Of a stretch of DNA of 64,000 bases, positions 7,778 through 16,938 are shown one piece after another; positions within the stretch are counted from its first letter, which is position 1; each line of letters starts with the position of its first letter. The notes beneath the pieces were generated by a model, which was given only the letters and a program-made list of their open reading frames with translations, did no database searches and had not been told where the DNA came from. The position numbers were made by a program, and so were the translations under genes. Origin of the DNA: Haloarcula mannanilytica (GTDB taxonomy: Archaea > Halobacteriota > Halobacteria > Halobacteriales > Haloarculaceae). Location: the NCBI RefSeq assembly GCF_005406125.1, contig NZ_BIXZ01000002.1, forward strand, positions 124,001-188,000. The letters run 5' to 3'.

Positions 7778-9406
7778 GTGGCAACTGATAACGCATTAAT
7801 TTCAGTATACCGGAACCGCATCGGCGAGCCGACAACCGACGACGAGGTCTACGGCTACTGGCTGTTCGTCATCGGCATCGTGCTCGGTATCGTGGGCTTA
7901 CTGCTGTTTTATCTGACAGCGTCCCGCAGCACGCCGCGACAGTTCGGCTATCTGCTGGGAGCTATCGGCCTCATACTGCTGTTTGCGGGGCCGACGATCA
8001 GGCTCCCGCTGACACGCCGGGGCCTGATACTCACCTATCTCGGTGCCGTGGTTGGACTGGTCGCAATGGTGTGGTTCACCACGTTCTACCCGTCGAACTG
8101 GACCGGTCCCGAGGGGAACCCGGCGGTGACGCTGTACATCGTCGGCCTCGGGCTGATGGCCGTCGGAGCGGTCGTCTCGCCGCTGTTGACCGGCCGGAAG
8201 GAAGCCTACGACGAAGCCGTTCGGACGGCCCAGGAAGCTACTGAACTGGCCGACCAGTCCACACAGGACGCTGAGCGGGCTTCACGAGATGCCGACCGGG
8301 CGTCACGGGACGCACAGCAACAGTCCCAGGTCGCCGAGCAGGCGACCCGCGAACGGGACACGCTAGCCGAGCAGTTGGCGACTAGCGAGAGCGCCCGCGA
8401 GGAACTGGCGACGGTCACGGAAGCGACCGAGGCCGAACTCGCCGCGGCCCACGCGACAATCGCGGCTGCGATGGACAGCAAGGCAACGTTCGAACTGTAC
8501 GAGGATTCGAGCGGGAAGTACCGCTGGCGGCTCCGCCACCGGAATTCGAACATCATCGCCGACAGCGCGCAGGGGTACTCCTCGCGCCAGAAGGCGATGC
8601 AGGGGCTTCGCAGCGTGCAGTCCAACGCCGCCGGCGGGGCCGTCGTCTTCTTCGAGGACGCGACCGAGGACGACACCGCCGAGGACGTACCGGTCGTGCC
8701 GGCCCCCGAAAGCGACGCCACGTTCGAACTGTTCGAAGACAATGCCGGCGAGTTCCGCTGGCGCTTGCGACACGACAACGGCAACATCCTCGCCGACGGC
8801 GGCGAGGGGTACGCCTCGAAGTCGAACGTCCGCCGGGCGCTGCAAAGCGTCCGCAGCTACGTCCCCGGTGCGGCCTACCTCAAGATCGACCCGGTCGCCT
8901 ACGAGGTGTACGCCGACGCCGCCGGCCAGTTCCGCTGGCGCTTGCTCCACCGCAACGGTAACATCCTCGCCGACAGCGGCGAGGGGTACAGTTCCCGGTC
9001 CAACGCCCGGCGAGCGGCCCGCCGGGTGAGCGAACTCGCGCCCGACGCCGAGGTCGACGACGGCTTCGAGGTGTACGAAGACAATGCCGAGGAGTGGCGC
9101 TGGCGACTGCGGGCGGACAACGGCGAACTCGTCGCCGACAGTGGCGAAGGCTATGCGAACCGATCGAAAGCCATGGACGCCGTCGAGCGGGTCCAGTCCT
9201 ACGCCGCCGACGCCGACCTGCTGGAAATCGGCAGCGCCGCCTTTGAAGTGTACGAGGATAAAGGCGAGGAGTGGCGCTGGCGGCTCCGCCACCGCAACGG
9301 CGAAATCATCGCCGACTCAGGCGAGGGCTACGCCGAGCGCAACAAAGCCATCGCAGCCATCGAGCGGGTCAAGCGCCACGCGCCCGGCGCGCCAGACGAA
9401 GAGTAG
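7778..9406 (+). CDS. Membrane protein with five DUF1508 (YegP-like) repeats
   Basis: A 542-residue protein with about four TM helices (residues 27-46, 57-72, 83-101, 116-135). A coiled coil full of DA(E/D)RASRDA-type repeats follows (about 145-230). Five DUF1508 repeats then begin near 236, 314, 373, 429 and 487, each with the core (F/W)RWRL...NG(N/E)(I/L)(I/L)AD. DUF1508 domains are small beta-alpha modules, often in pairs, of unknown function. The N-terminus anchors the array to the membrane, and the repeats are probably cytoplasmic. GTG 7778 fits a TATAC box at about 7752, 26 nt upstream. Confidence 0.85.
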   Translation: MATDNALISVYRNRIGEPTTDDEVYGYWLFVIGIVLGIVGLLLFYLTASRSTPRQFGYLLGAIGLILLFAGPTIRLPLTRRGLILTYLGAVVGLVAMVWFTTFYPSNWTGPEGNPAVTLYIVGLGLMAVGAVVSPLLTGRKEAYDEAVRTAQEATELADQSTQDAERASRDADRASRDAQQQSQVAEQATRERDTLAEQLATSESAREELATVTEATEAELAAAHATIAAAMDSKATFELYEDSSGKYRWRLRHRNSNIIADSAQGYSSRQKAMQGLRSVQSNAAGGAVVFFEDATEDDTAEDVPVVPAPESDATFELFEDNAGEFRWRLRHDNGNILADGGEGYASKSNVRRALQSVRSYVPGAAYLKIDPVAYEVYADAAGQFRWRLLHRNGNILADSGEGYSSRSNARRAARRVSELAPDAEVDDGFEVYEDNAEEWRWRLRADNGELVADSGEGYANRSKAMDAVERVQSYAADADLLEIGSAAFEVYEDKGEEWRWRLRHRNGEIIADSGEGYAERNKAIAAIERVKRHAPGAPDEE

Positions 9407-9470
9407 GAGAGCCCGCTTTTCACCGTAAACACCCGCAGGACACCGATTCTCTGATATGTAGAATAGCCGA

Positions 9471-9480
9471 ATTAATTAAA
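9471..9480 (+). promoter_or_regulatory. TATA box of the PNPOx-like gene
   Basis: The AT-rich block ATTAATTAAA stands out in GC-rich surroundings, about 27 nt before ATG 9507. This is the usual spacing for a leaderless haloarchaeal promoter. Confidence 0.65.
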
Positions 9481-9506
9481 CATATTTCAGCCGAAGTTGT
9501 GCATAT

Positions 9507-9977
9507 ATGACAGTATCCGCGCTCGAAGCGGCCGGACTCACGCGCATGGACGACGGCGAAATTAGGTCGTTCCTGTCGAACCGGCGGGTTGGCGTGCTGG
9601 GACTGCCGACCGACGACGGGCCGTACATGATTCCGCTGTCGTTCGGGTATGACGAGAATCGGACGCTGTATTTCACGTTCGTCGGCGGCCCGTCGAGTCG
9701 CAAGCAGACGCTGGCCGAACAGGCCGACACTGCCTGTGTGCTGGCCTACGCCGTCGAGTCCCTGTTTCACTGGGAGAGCGTTCGCCTGAACGGGACAATC
9801 GATGCCGTCCCGGAATCCGAGTGGGACGACCTCGCGGCGGTACTCGATTCGGCGTGGCGGCCGGAACTGTTCGAAACGGCTATCGAAGCGGGCGATATCG
9901 CCGTCTACCGGTTCCACGTCGACGAGCAGGAGGGCGTCAGGCACGCCGGCCTGCCGCCGGGATTCGAACCGGAGTGA
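9507..9977 (+). CDS. Pyridoxamine 5'-phosphate oxidase-like flavin-binding protein
   Basis: A 156-residue split-barrel protein of the PNPOx-like/nitroimidazole-resistance group. It has the RVGVLGLPTDDGPYMIPLSF strand pair, followed by LYFTFVGG and the RKQTLAEQADTACVLAY block seen in this family. Members bind FMN or F420 and reduce small molecules or store flavin. The true substrate cannot be read from sequence. A strong TATA box (ATTAATTAAA, 9471-9480) lies about 27 nt upstream, giving a leaderless transcript from ATG 9507. Confidence 0.85.
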   Translation: MTVSALEAAGLTRMDDGEIRSFLSNRRVGVLGLPTDDGPYMIPLSFGYDENRTLYFTFVGGPSSRKQTLAEQADTACVLAYAVESLFHWESVRLNGTIDAVPESEWDDLAAVLDSAWRPELFETAIEAGDIAVYRFHVDEQEGVRHAGLPPGFEPE

Positions 9978-10087
9978 TATCACTGCTCAACCACAGCGGT
10001 GAATGGTTGGGTCGGTCGGCCGACAACAGTTCCCCCGCTGTCGGGAGTTTGTGAGGTTTTAACACAGCCCGAGACGTTCCGTTGTCC

Positions 10088-11221
10088 ATGCCCACACCCG
10101 TTATCGTGGATGCGGTCAGAACGCCCCAGGGAAAGGAGGACGGCGCGCTCGCCGGCGTCCGGAGCGAGGACCTCTCGGTCCCGCTTGTCAATCAACTGCT
10201 CGCTTCGACTGGCGTCGAGTCCGACGAGGTCGACGACCTGCTGTGGGGGTGTGCCCAGCAGCGCGGCGAGCAGGGCAACAACATGGCCCGCGTCATCTCC
10301 TTACTGTCGGATTTGGGCGAGAGCGTCCCCGCATCGACCATCAACCGCTGGTGTGCCTCCTCCGCTGAAGCCATCATGCGGGCCGCCGACGCTATCGCGG
10401 CCGGCCAGCGCGACGTGCTCATCGCCGGCGGCGTCGAGTCGATGTCCCGTGTGAGCATGGGCGAGAACACCCACAACGTCCATCCGCGGCTGGCCGAACA
10501 CTACAACATCGGCGAACTCCAGATGGGAATGACCGCCGAGAAGGTCGCCGACGAGATGGAAGTCGCCCGGCAAGAGCAGGACGAGTACGCGCTCCGGAGC
10601 CACCAGCGGGCCGCCGACGCGACGGATTCGGGCCGCTTCGACGACGAACTCGTCCCTATCGACACCGAAGAGGGCCGCATCGAGGAAGACGAGGGCATCC
10701 GCCGAGACACCGACATGGAGACGCTCTCGGGGCTGCCGACGGTGTTCAAATCCGACGGCACGGTGACGCCGGGCAACGCCTCACAGGTCTCCGACGGCGC
10801 GGCGGGGCTCATGGTCACCTCACGCGAGTTCGCCAAGGACCGCGGCCTCGACATTCTGGCGGAGATCGGTTCCCACGAAGTCGCCGGCGTCGACCCGACC
10901 GTGATGGGGATCGGTCCGGTCCCTGCTGTCCGTAAACTCACCGAACGGACCGACCGCGAGACCGAGGACTACGACCTCGTGGAACTCAACGAGGCCTTCG
11001 CCTCGCAGTGTCTGTACTGCAAGCGCGAACTCGGCTTCGACGACGACAGCTACAACGTCAACGGCGGCGCAATCGCCATCGGCCACCCGCTCGGGGCCTC
11101 CGGCGCACGCCTTCCAGTAACGCTCATTCACGAAATGAACCGCCGCGGCGCGGAACTGGGCCTAGCGACGGAGTGTGTCGGCTTCGGCCAGGGCGCAGCC
11201 ATCGAGTTCCGGCTCCCCTGA
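10088..11221 (+). CDS. Acetyl-CoA C-acyltransferase (thiolase)
   Basis: A 377-residue thiolase. The acyl-enzyme cysteine is C89 (INRWCASS). H333 lies in AIGHPLGASG, and the second cysteine C363 in ECVGFGQG, where family members more often read CIGGGQG. The enzyme joins or cleaves acyl-CoA units in fatty acid or polyhydroxyalkanoate metabolism. No DUF35 OB-fold partner or beta-oxidation gene lies beside it, so direction and substrate are open. ATG 10088 fits a TTTTAAC box near 10055-10062; an in-frame TTG two codons earlier is less likely. Confidence 0.92.
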   Translation: MPTPVIVDAVRTPQGKEDGALAGVRSEDLSVPLVNQLLASTGVESDEVDDLLWGCAQQRGEQGNNMARVISLLSDLGESVPASTINRWCASSAEAIMRAADAIAAGQRDVLIAGGVESMSRVSMGENTHNVHPRLAEHYNIGELQMGMTAEKVADEMEVARQEQDEYALRSHQRAADATDSGRFDDELVPIDTEEGRIEEDEGIRRDTDMETLSGLPTVFKSDGTVTPGNASQVSDGAAGLMVTSREFAKDRGLDILAEIGSHEVAGVDPTVMGIGPVPAVRKLTERTDRETEDYDLVELNEAFASQCLYCKRELGFDDDSYNVNGGAIAIGHPLGASGARLPVTLIHEMNRRGAELGLATECVGFGQGAAIEFRLP

Positions 11222-11287
11222 CCGCGATAGCACGGTTTTGCGGGCCGATCACAGAGCGCGCGAAAAGTACAATATCAATAGAAGGAG

Positions 11288-11755
11288 CTAATCGGCAGCC
11301 ACGTCACCGGCTGTCGTCGCCTCGGCGGGACGCGTCAGCGAGTGGACGTAGTCGTCGAGGTCGAGCGCGAAGGTGGCGTCAGTCGGGAGGTCGAGCCACG
11401 AGAACTCGAACTCCGCGCCGCGTTCCTCGCCCGTTCCGGTGACGGTGTGGACCCAGTGGTCGCGGGGCTCGTGAACGGGAAGATGATAGAACGACCGCAC
11501 GTACCGTTTCGGGGGTGATTCACGGCGGTTCCAGACATCGGTAGCGATGTGTTGCAGACCCTTGAACGAGGCCAGGCCGCTCTCCTCGACAGCCTCGCGC
11601 TGGACGGCGACCCGCGGTTGCTCGCCCGGTTCGACGGTCCCTTTCGGGATCTGGAGGCCGTCGTGGCCGGGCCCCTCAAACACCAGGAGTTCAGACCCGT
11701 TTCTGGTGATGTAGGCACAGGCTTTCTTGACGTACGTAGCCCGCTGTGGATGCAT
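11288..11755 (-). CDS. NUDIX hydrolase
   Basis: This 155-residue protein contains a complete Nudix box from G39: GTVEPGEQP, then REAVEESGL, matching GX5EX7REUXEEXGU. It would hydrolyse a nucleoside diphosphate linked to another group, with magnesium bound by the box glutamates. The specificity region gives no clear match to a named subfamily. The minus-strand TATA box CTATATG at 11778-11784 lies about 23-29 nt before ATG 11755, so the message is probably leaderless. Confidence 0.88.
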   Translation of the reverse strand: MHPQRATYVKKACAYITRNGSELLVFEGPGHDGLQIPKGTVEPGEQPRVAVQREAVEESGLASFKGLQHIATDVWNRRESPPKRYVRSFYHLPVHEPRDHWVHTVTGTGEERGAEFEFSWLDLPTDATFALDLDDYVHSLTRPAEATTAGDVAAD

Positions 11756-11800
11756 ACCGTTCGATAGCTATGGGAGACATATAGTAGTACCCACATATCT

Positions 11801-11819
11801 ACCTAGAATCATATTAGGT
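11801..11819. promoter_or_regulatory. Short inverted repeat upstream of the NUDIX gene
   Basis: ACCTA (11801-11805) and TAGGT (11815-11819) form a 5-bp dyad in an AT-rich stretch, upstream of the NUDIX TATA box. It could be an operator or activator site. It lies in the 216-nt gap between the NUDIX and thioesterase genes, which otherwise shows only their promoters. Confidence 0.3.
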
Positions 11820-11971
11820 CATCGGGGGGCAGAAAGGTGTCAGTCGACCACGACACTGCGGTACCAAGCGACCCACGGGGTGCGCGAGATGACCAGCGCG
11901 AACCAGACCACGGTCGGCCCGTTGCTGGCTGTTCTCGGGAGCTTATCAGACTCGGTTCCGTGAAGGTAGGC

Positions 11972-12424
11972 ATGAGTCTCCAGTCGATGTTCAACGACAT
12001 CCCGTTTGTCAAGCGGTTAGGGATGGAGATCACGGCGGTCGAGGACGGCGCTGCGGTGGGCGAACTCCCGTTGCAGGACAGCCATTCCTCGAACCCCGAA
12101 TCGATGATCGCACACGGCGGCGTCACATACTCGCTCGTCGACACCGTCGGCGGGGCCGCGGTCGTCTCACAGTCAGGCACCGTGTCGCCGACGGTCGACA
12201 TGCGAATCGATTACCTCGCGCCGGCGACTGCCGACCTCCGGGCCGAGGCGGAGGTTGTCCGGAACGGTGGGAGCGTCGCCGTCGTGGATGTCGAGGTGTA
12301 CGACGCCGACGACCATCACATTGCGAGCGCTCGCGGGACGTACAAAACGGACGGCGAGCGCGGCGAGTCGCCGTGGACGAAAGGCGTCGACGAGTCGGCG
12401 GTCAAACAGCTGACCGACGATTAA
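11972..12424 (+). CDS. PaaI-type hotdog thioesterase
   Basis: A 150-residue hotdog-fold protein with MIAHGGVTYSLVDTVGG (the HGG motif of the PaaI group) and SPTVDMRIDYLAPA. PaaI-like enzymes hydrolyse aromatic or acyl-CoA thioesters. ATG 11972 was chosen over upstream in-frame starts because a CTTAT box lies 26 nt upstream and family proteins begin just before the FVKRLGMEI block. The 3' end overlaps the convergent antiporter gene by 4 bases, with the two stop codons interlocked. Confidence 0.87.
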   Translation: MSLQSMFNDIPFVKRLGMEITAVEDGAAVGELPLQDSHSSNPESMIAHGGVTYSLVDTVGGAAVVSQSGTVSPTVDMRIDYLAPATADLRAEAEVVRNGGSVAVVDVEVYDADDHHIASARGTYKTDGERGESPWTKGVDESAVKQLTDD

Positions 12425-14328
12425 TCGCCGTTACTGACCATCTGCATCCCGTCGCGCACGGACTCCCGACGACCCAGCAGCGTCACCATGTCGCCCGCTT
12501 CGAGGACGTAGTCGGCCGTCGGTACCTCCGCGTGCTCGTGGCCTTCGCCGCTGACGAGCGCGACCAGACAGGCGTCGGGCAGCATCGGCCCGACCTCGCG
12601 GATCGACTTGCCGATGAGGTCCGGGTTCGTGACCTCGACTTCCTGAACGTCACCACTGCGACCGATGTCGGTCATCCAGTGGGCGATAGCCGGGCGCTCG
12701 ATCTGGTTGTCGATGGCCCATGCCGTCGCCATCGCCGAGGAGATAGTCCGAACCCCGAGGTCCTCGAAGGCCTCGACGTTGTCCGGGTTGTTCGCGCGGG
12801 CGATGACTCGTTCGACGCCGAACTTCGAACTCGCTAGCTGTGACACCAGCAGGTTCGCGTCGTCGTCACCAGTCGCCGCGACGACGGTCTTGGCGTTTTC
12901 AGCCCCGGCCGACCGTAACATGTCGGTGTCGGTGCCGTCGCCGATTTCGACGGCGTAGCCCTCGTTGCGGGCTCGTTCGACTATCGCTTCGTCCTGTTCG
13001 ATGATGACGACGTTCTCGCCCCGGTCTTCGAGGCGTGCGGCGAGCGCTCGGCCCACCTGTCCGCCGCCGACGATGATGACTCGCATTGGTATCACATCCA
13101 GTTTTTCCGCGATGAACCGCGCCAGCCCGCCCTCGAACAGGGCGGTCGCAAAGATGACAAGGAAGACAGTCCCCAGCAGGATATCCGCCTGGGTCCCCAG
13201 CAGTTCGGCCTGTGCCCCGCCGACCTCCTCGGCCGCGGCGTTCAGTTCGACGGCAAACAGCGTGGCGACGGACGCCGGGATGATTCCGCGTGGCCCGACG
13301 AAGCTGACGAACAGCTTCTCGTTAGTGGTGAATCGGTCGCCGACGGCCGAAACGAACACCAGCAGCGGCCGGATGACCAGCGCGACGGCGAGGACGACGA
13401 TGATGCCCGACAGCCCAACGTCAATAAGCGACGCAAGCTCCAGTTGAGCCGCCAGCGCGATGAACACGAACGACAGCACCAGCAGCGTGATGTCGCCCTT
13501 GAACTCCTCGATGTCCTCCTCGTAGGGATGGTCGACGTTGCCAAGCGCCATCCCCGCCGTCGCGGCGGCGGCGACGCCGGCCTCGGTGGCTATCGTGTTC
13601 GCGCCCGCGTAGGCGATGAGCGCCCCGGCAAGCACGAGCAGCCGGGAGTTCCGCGGCGCGTCACCGGGCGAGAGGTCGACGTACTGGAGGAGGTAGTAGA
13701 CCACGCCGGCGACAAGGAGGCCGACGAGCAGCCCCGTCCCCAGTCGGAGCGAGAACGCCCGTAACAGGCCCTCGCTGGACGCCGCTGGATTGACCGTCTC
13801 GAAGATGACGACGGCGATGATGGCCGCAGTTACGTCGTTGACGATGCCTTCCGTCTCCAGCGCGGCGGCGACCCGGTCCCGGACGGGGACGACATCGAGA
13901 ATTGGGGTGATGACGGTCGGGCCGGTCGCGACCAGCAGCGCACCGATGAGAAAGGCGAGGTTCCAGGAGACGGCCGCGGAGCTGAATGCGAACTTGACGA
14001 CGATAGCAGTACCCACGAGGGCGATAGCCGCGCCGACGGTAACGAGCCTGAACGTCGCGGCCGGGGCCTCGCGCAGGCGGTCGAATCGAAGGTGGTAGGC
14101 CCCCTCGAAGACGATGATTGCGACCGCCAAGCCGACGATTGCTGACAGCGCCCCGCCGAAGGTCCCGTCGCCGATAATGCGCAGTCCGGGCTGGCCGATA
14201 ATGACCCCCACCAGCAGATAGAAGATGATGCTGGGCACGCGCAGCCGTGCGGCGAGGACCTGTGCGAGGACGCCGAGTCCGATGATGCCGGCGACGAGCG
14301 GAATCAGTAGCCCCGAGCTACCAGCCAC
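12421..14328 (-). CDS. Cation:proton antiporter with TrkA-N and TrkA-C domains
   Basis: This protein of about 635 residues has some 12 TM helices of the CPA1/CPA2 exchanger type, including GPTVITPILDVV and EGIVNDVTAAIIAVV. A TrkA-N Rossmann domain (MRVIIVGGGQVGRALA) follows, then a TrkA-C domain (TNPDLIGKSIREVGP). It probably exchanges Na+ or K+ for protons under control of bound NAD(H) or a nucleotide. I chose GTG 14328 (VAGSSGLLIP); a longer ATG start at 14382 adds a charged stretch not typical of the family. Confidence 0.88.
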   Translation of the reverse strand: MAGSSGLLIPLVAGIIGLGVLAQVLAARLRVPSIIFYLLVGVIIGQPGLRIIGDGTFGGALSAIVGLAVAIIVFEGAYHLRFDRLREAPAATFRLVTVGAAIALVGTAIVVKFAFSSAAVSWNLAFLIGALLVATGPTVITPILDVVPVRDRVAAALETEGIVNDVTAAIIAVVIFETVNPAASSEGLLRAFSLRLGTGLLVGLLVAGVVYYLLQYVDLSPGDAPRNSRLLVLAGALIAYAGANTIATEAGVAAAATAGMALGNVDHPYEEDIEEFKGDITLLVLSFVFIALAAQLELASLIDVGLSGIIVVLAVALVIRPLLVFVSAVGDRFTTNEKLFVSFVGPRGIIPASVATLFAVELNAAAEEVGGAQAELLGTQADILLGTVFLVIFATALFEGGLARFIAEKLDVIPMRVIIVGGGQVGRALAARLEDRGENVVIIEQDEAIVERARNEGYAVEIGDGTDTDMLRSAGAENAKTVVAATGDDDANLLVSQLASSKFGVERVIARANNPDNVEAFEDLGVRTISSAMATAWAIDNQIERPAIAHWMTDIGRSGDVQEVEVTNPDLIGKSIREVGPMLPDACLVALVSGEGHEHAEVPTADYVLEAGDMVTLLGRRESVRDGMQMVSNGD

Positions 14329-14421
14329 AGTTGGCCTCCATCTGTCCGGGCTATCGCGTTGCCCTCGTATAAACGCACTCACTCAGCGGACGACAGACCA
14401 GGCATCAGTTGCGGGGTCCGG

Positions 14422-15369
14422 TCACCGGTTCCGGCTGACCGGGAACTTCACGCGGTCGGGGTGTTCGTTGAACCGCTCCAGAATGTCCTCGTACAGCGCG
14501 TTCCGCATCCGAGTGCCGCGCCGGGGATGGACGAGAGATCGGAGTCGAAGCTCGACCCACGACTCCCCCTGCGTGACGTTGACCGTCGGCTGTTCGTTCA
14601 CGTCGAGTTCGACCGGCGTCTCCGCGAGGCGGTCGCGGTACTCGCGGACCTGTTTGGCCATCTCGTCGCCGAGGTGGTCGGTCGCCACGTCGACCATCAC
14701 CTCCGACGCGAACTGCAGGTCGGTCTCGTAGGCGACCTGCATCGAGAGCTCGTTCCAGACGTACTGGACGCCCTCGCCGTAGAAGTTGACGACGCGGGAG
14801 GACAACACCGTGCTGTTTGGCACGGTCACGATGCGGCCCGACGGCTGGTTCGAGGACACGAGGTCGCCGTCGATCTCCCACACCTCCGTGACGAAGAAAT
14901 CGACCGCGACCACGTCGCCGCGCATCTCCTCGATGGCGATGCGGTCGCCCACCTGGTAGGGCCGCTTGGTCATGATGTACAGCCAGCCGATGAGCGAGAA
15001 CAGCGGCTGTTGCAGCGCGAACGTGACCGCGAACCCGAGCACACCCAGCGAGAACAGCACGCTCACCCACTCCCGGGTGACGACGCCGAACACCGCGACC
15101 ATCCCGAGGATGCCGAAGGTCAGCCGGAGGACGTTTCGCACGTCGTGCTGGCGGCGCTTGTTCTGGGTGTGGTCCATTAGGTACGTCCGACAGACGGTGT
15201 ACCCGCCGTACGTGGCGAGTAGAATCGACGCCAGGGTGAGCGCCAGCAGCGTTAGCGGTTCCAGTTCCACGCCAGGAATCTGCTCGTCAATGCCGAACCG
15301 ACTCACGAACCGCGACCCCGCGTACAGGACGAGCGCACAGAGCAGCGACAGGTAGCCAGTTCGGCGCAT
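14422..15369 (-). CDS. Small-conductance mechanosensitive channel (MscS family)
   Basis: A 315-residue MscS-type channel. It has three N-terminal TM helices, then the pore helix region with SLGVLGFAVTFALQQPL and the beta domain PYQVGDRIAIEEMRGDVVAVD. The VPNSTV motif and a C-terminal alpha/beta domain complete it. Such channels open on membrane tension to release solutes during hypo-osmotic shock, an evident need for a halophile. ATG 15369 (MRRTGYLS) places the first TM helix right at the N-terminus; an upstream ATG is possible. Confidence 0.9.
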   Translation of the reverse strand: MRRTGYLSLLCALVLYAGSRFVSRFGIDEQIPGVELEPLTLLALTLASILLATYGGYTVCRTYLMDHTQNKRRQHDVRNVLRLTFGILGMVAVFGVVTREWVSVLFSLGVLGFAVTFALQQPLFSLIGWLYIMTKRPYQVGDRIAIEEMRGDVVAVDFFVTEVWEIDGDLVSSNQPSGRIVTVPNSTVLSSRVVNFYGEGVQYVWNELSMQVAYETDLQFASEVMVDVATDHLGDEMAKQVREYRDRLAETPVELDVNEQPTVNVTQGESWVELRLRSLVHPRRGTRMRNALYEDILERFNEHPDRVKFPVSRNR

Positions 15370-15403
15370 ACTACGACACTGTTGTCTGGCCTTTAGAATC
15401 TCC

Positions 15404-16312
15404 CTACTCCTCGCGGTTGTCAAGCGCCACGAGCACGCCGCGGACGTTCAGGCGCATCTCGGCGCGGCCTTTCCGCTCGCCCCAGAGGTCGGTGTCGGCC
15501 CGCTCGACGAAGTAGTCGATGACCGCCTCGTCGTCGTCGAGTTCCGCGCGTTTGCGCTCGACCTCGGCGACCCACTTGGGCAGGATTTCCGCGTAGGTCT
15601 CCAACTTGTCGCCGGTCTCCGCGGGGCCGTAGTGGCCGAACATGAGAATTTCGGGGTCGAGGTCCTGCAGCATCGCCACGTCATCGAGTGCCTCGTCGAG
15701 CGTGAAGTTAATCGGCGGCGTCGTGACGTGCATCTCGTCGGTCGACGGCGTGTAGATGCCGGCGGCGTCGGCGGTGAACACACCGTCGACGGCGGGGTCG
15801 TAGAAGACGACCTGATGCGGGGCGTGGCCCGGCGCGTACATCACGTCGAGGGAGTGGTCGCCTAGATCGATTTCGTCGCCGTCGGTCAGCGTCTCGATGC
15901 GGTCCTCGGAGATCGGGACCGGCTTGCCGTAGAACTCGATCTGGTCGCCGACGGCGTGTTTGGTCCCCTCCCAGAGCCGCTCAGGGTCGACGAGATGGCG
16001 CTTCCCGGCCTCGTGGACGTACACCGTCGCGTTCGGACAGTCCTCGGCGAGGTAGCCGGCACCGCCGGCGTGGTCCAGGTGGACGTGGGTCGCAGCGATG
16101 ACTTCCAGGTCCTCGGGCTCGATGCCGACCGACTCCATCGCCGAGAGGATGTTCTCGTGGCGCGCACCGATACCGGTGTCGACAAGCGCCGGTCGCTCGG
16201 CGTCGATGATATAGACGGACCCGTACTCGGGTACGTCGTACATCCCGGTGTCGACGTAGTGGACATCTGTGCAGTCCCCGACCGTTACCTCGTAAACGTC
16301 ACCAATTCCCAT
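15404..16312 (-). CDS. MBL-fold metallohydrolase
   Basis: A 302-residue metallo-beta-lactamase protein with the motif THVHLDHAGG. Later ligands lie in YAPGHAPHQ, DGVFTADAAG and MFGHYGPAE. The layout resembles glyoxalase II-like or alkyl-degrading hydrolases with a C-terminal helical region, but the substrate cannot be told. ATG 16312 (MGIGDVYEVTVGD) is the natural start; upstream sequence in frame looks non-coding. It is transcribed divergently from the universal stress protein gene. Confidence 0.85.
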   Translation of the reverse strand: MGIGDVYEVTVGDCTDVHYVDTGMYDVPEYGSVYIIDAERPALVDTGIGARHENILSAMESVGIEPEDLEVIAATHVHLDHAGGAGYLAEDCPNATVYVHEAGKRHLVDPERLWEGTKHAVGDQIEFYGKPVPISEDRIETLTDGDEIDLGDHSLDVMYAPGHAPHQVVFYDPAVDGVFTADAAGIYTPSTDEMHVTTPPINFTLDEALDDVAMLQDLDPEILMFGHYGPAETGDKLETYAEILPKWVAEVERKRAELDDDEAVIDYFVERADTDLWGERKGRAEMRLNVRGVLVALDNREE

Positions 16313-16419
16313 ACTCTCTCTCGTGACCGGCGGGGGCAAAACCGTTGTGCCGAGGCTGTCGTGACAGTCCAGTGTGAGGAAGCACAAGAGAGTTCCCCGC
16401 TACCGAGAAACACAGCAGT

Positions 16420-16863
16420 ATGTACGACGCTGTGCTCGTCCCGACCGACGGTTCCGATGGGTCCGCCACTGCGGCCGAACACGCCATCGATCTCGCAGAG
16501 CGCCACGACGCAGATCTACACGCGCTACACGTCCTCGAAACCGAGCAGGTGGTCGACCAGATTCCGGATTTCGAGGACAGCAGCATCTTCGACCGCCTCG
16601 CCGACGCCGGCCAGCAGGCTGTCGACGACCTACGCGAACAGGCCGAAGACAGCGACATCGACACCGTCACCACGGCGGTCGAGCAGGGCGTTGCTCACGA
16701 GGAAGTGGTGGAGTACGTCAAGCGCCACGACATCGACGTAGTTGTGATGGCAACGGAGGGACGGACCGGGCCGTCCCGGGAACTCATCGGCAGCGTCACC
16801 GAGTCGGTCGTTCGGGCCTCGCCGGTGCCGGTACTCGCAGTCAAGGTCGGCGGCGAGCCATAG
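16420..16863 (+). CDS. Universal stress protein (UspA family)
   Basis: A 147-residue single Usp domain. It starts MYDAVLVPTDGSDGS and ends with ATEGRTGPSRELIGS, matching the ATP-binding G-x2-G-x9-G(S/T) pattern. The conserved VPVLAVK strand follows. Haloarchaea carry many Usp copies, often dimeric and ATP-binding, with unclear signalling roles. The gene stands alone, 107 nt from the divergent MBL gene. Confidence 0.92.
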   Translation: MYDAVLVPTDGSDGSATAAEHAIDLAERHDADLHALHVLETEQVVDQIPDFEDSSIFDRLADAGQQAVDDLREQAEDSDIDTVTTAVEQGVAHEEVVEYVKRHDIDVVVMATEGRTGPSRELIGSVTESVVRASPVPVLAVKVGGEP

Positions 16864-16938
16864 CGGGAGACCAACAGGTCGGCAACAGCCCACCGCTGGA
16901 CCGACACGCCTAATTTCTGCCGTCGAGAACCGTCGTTC

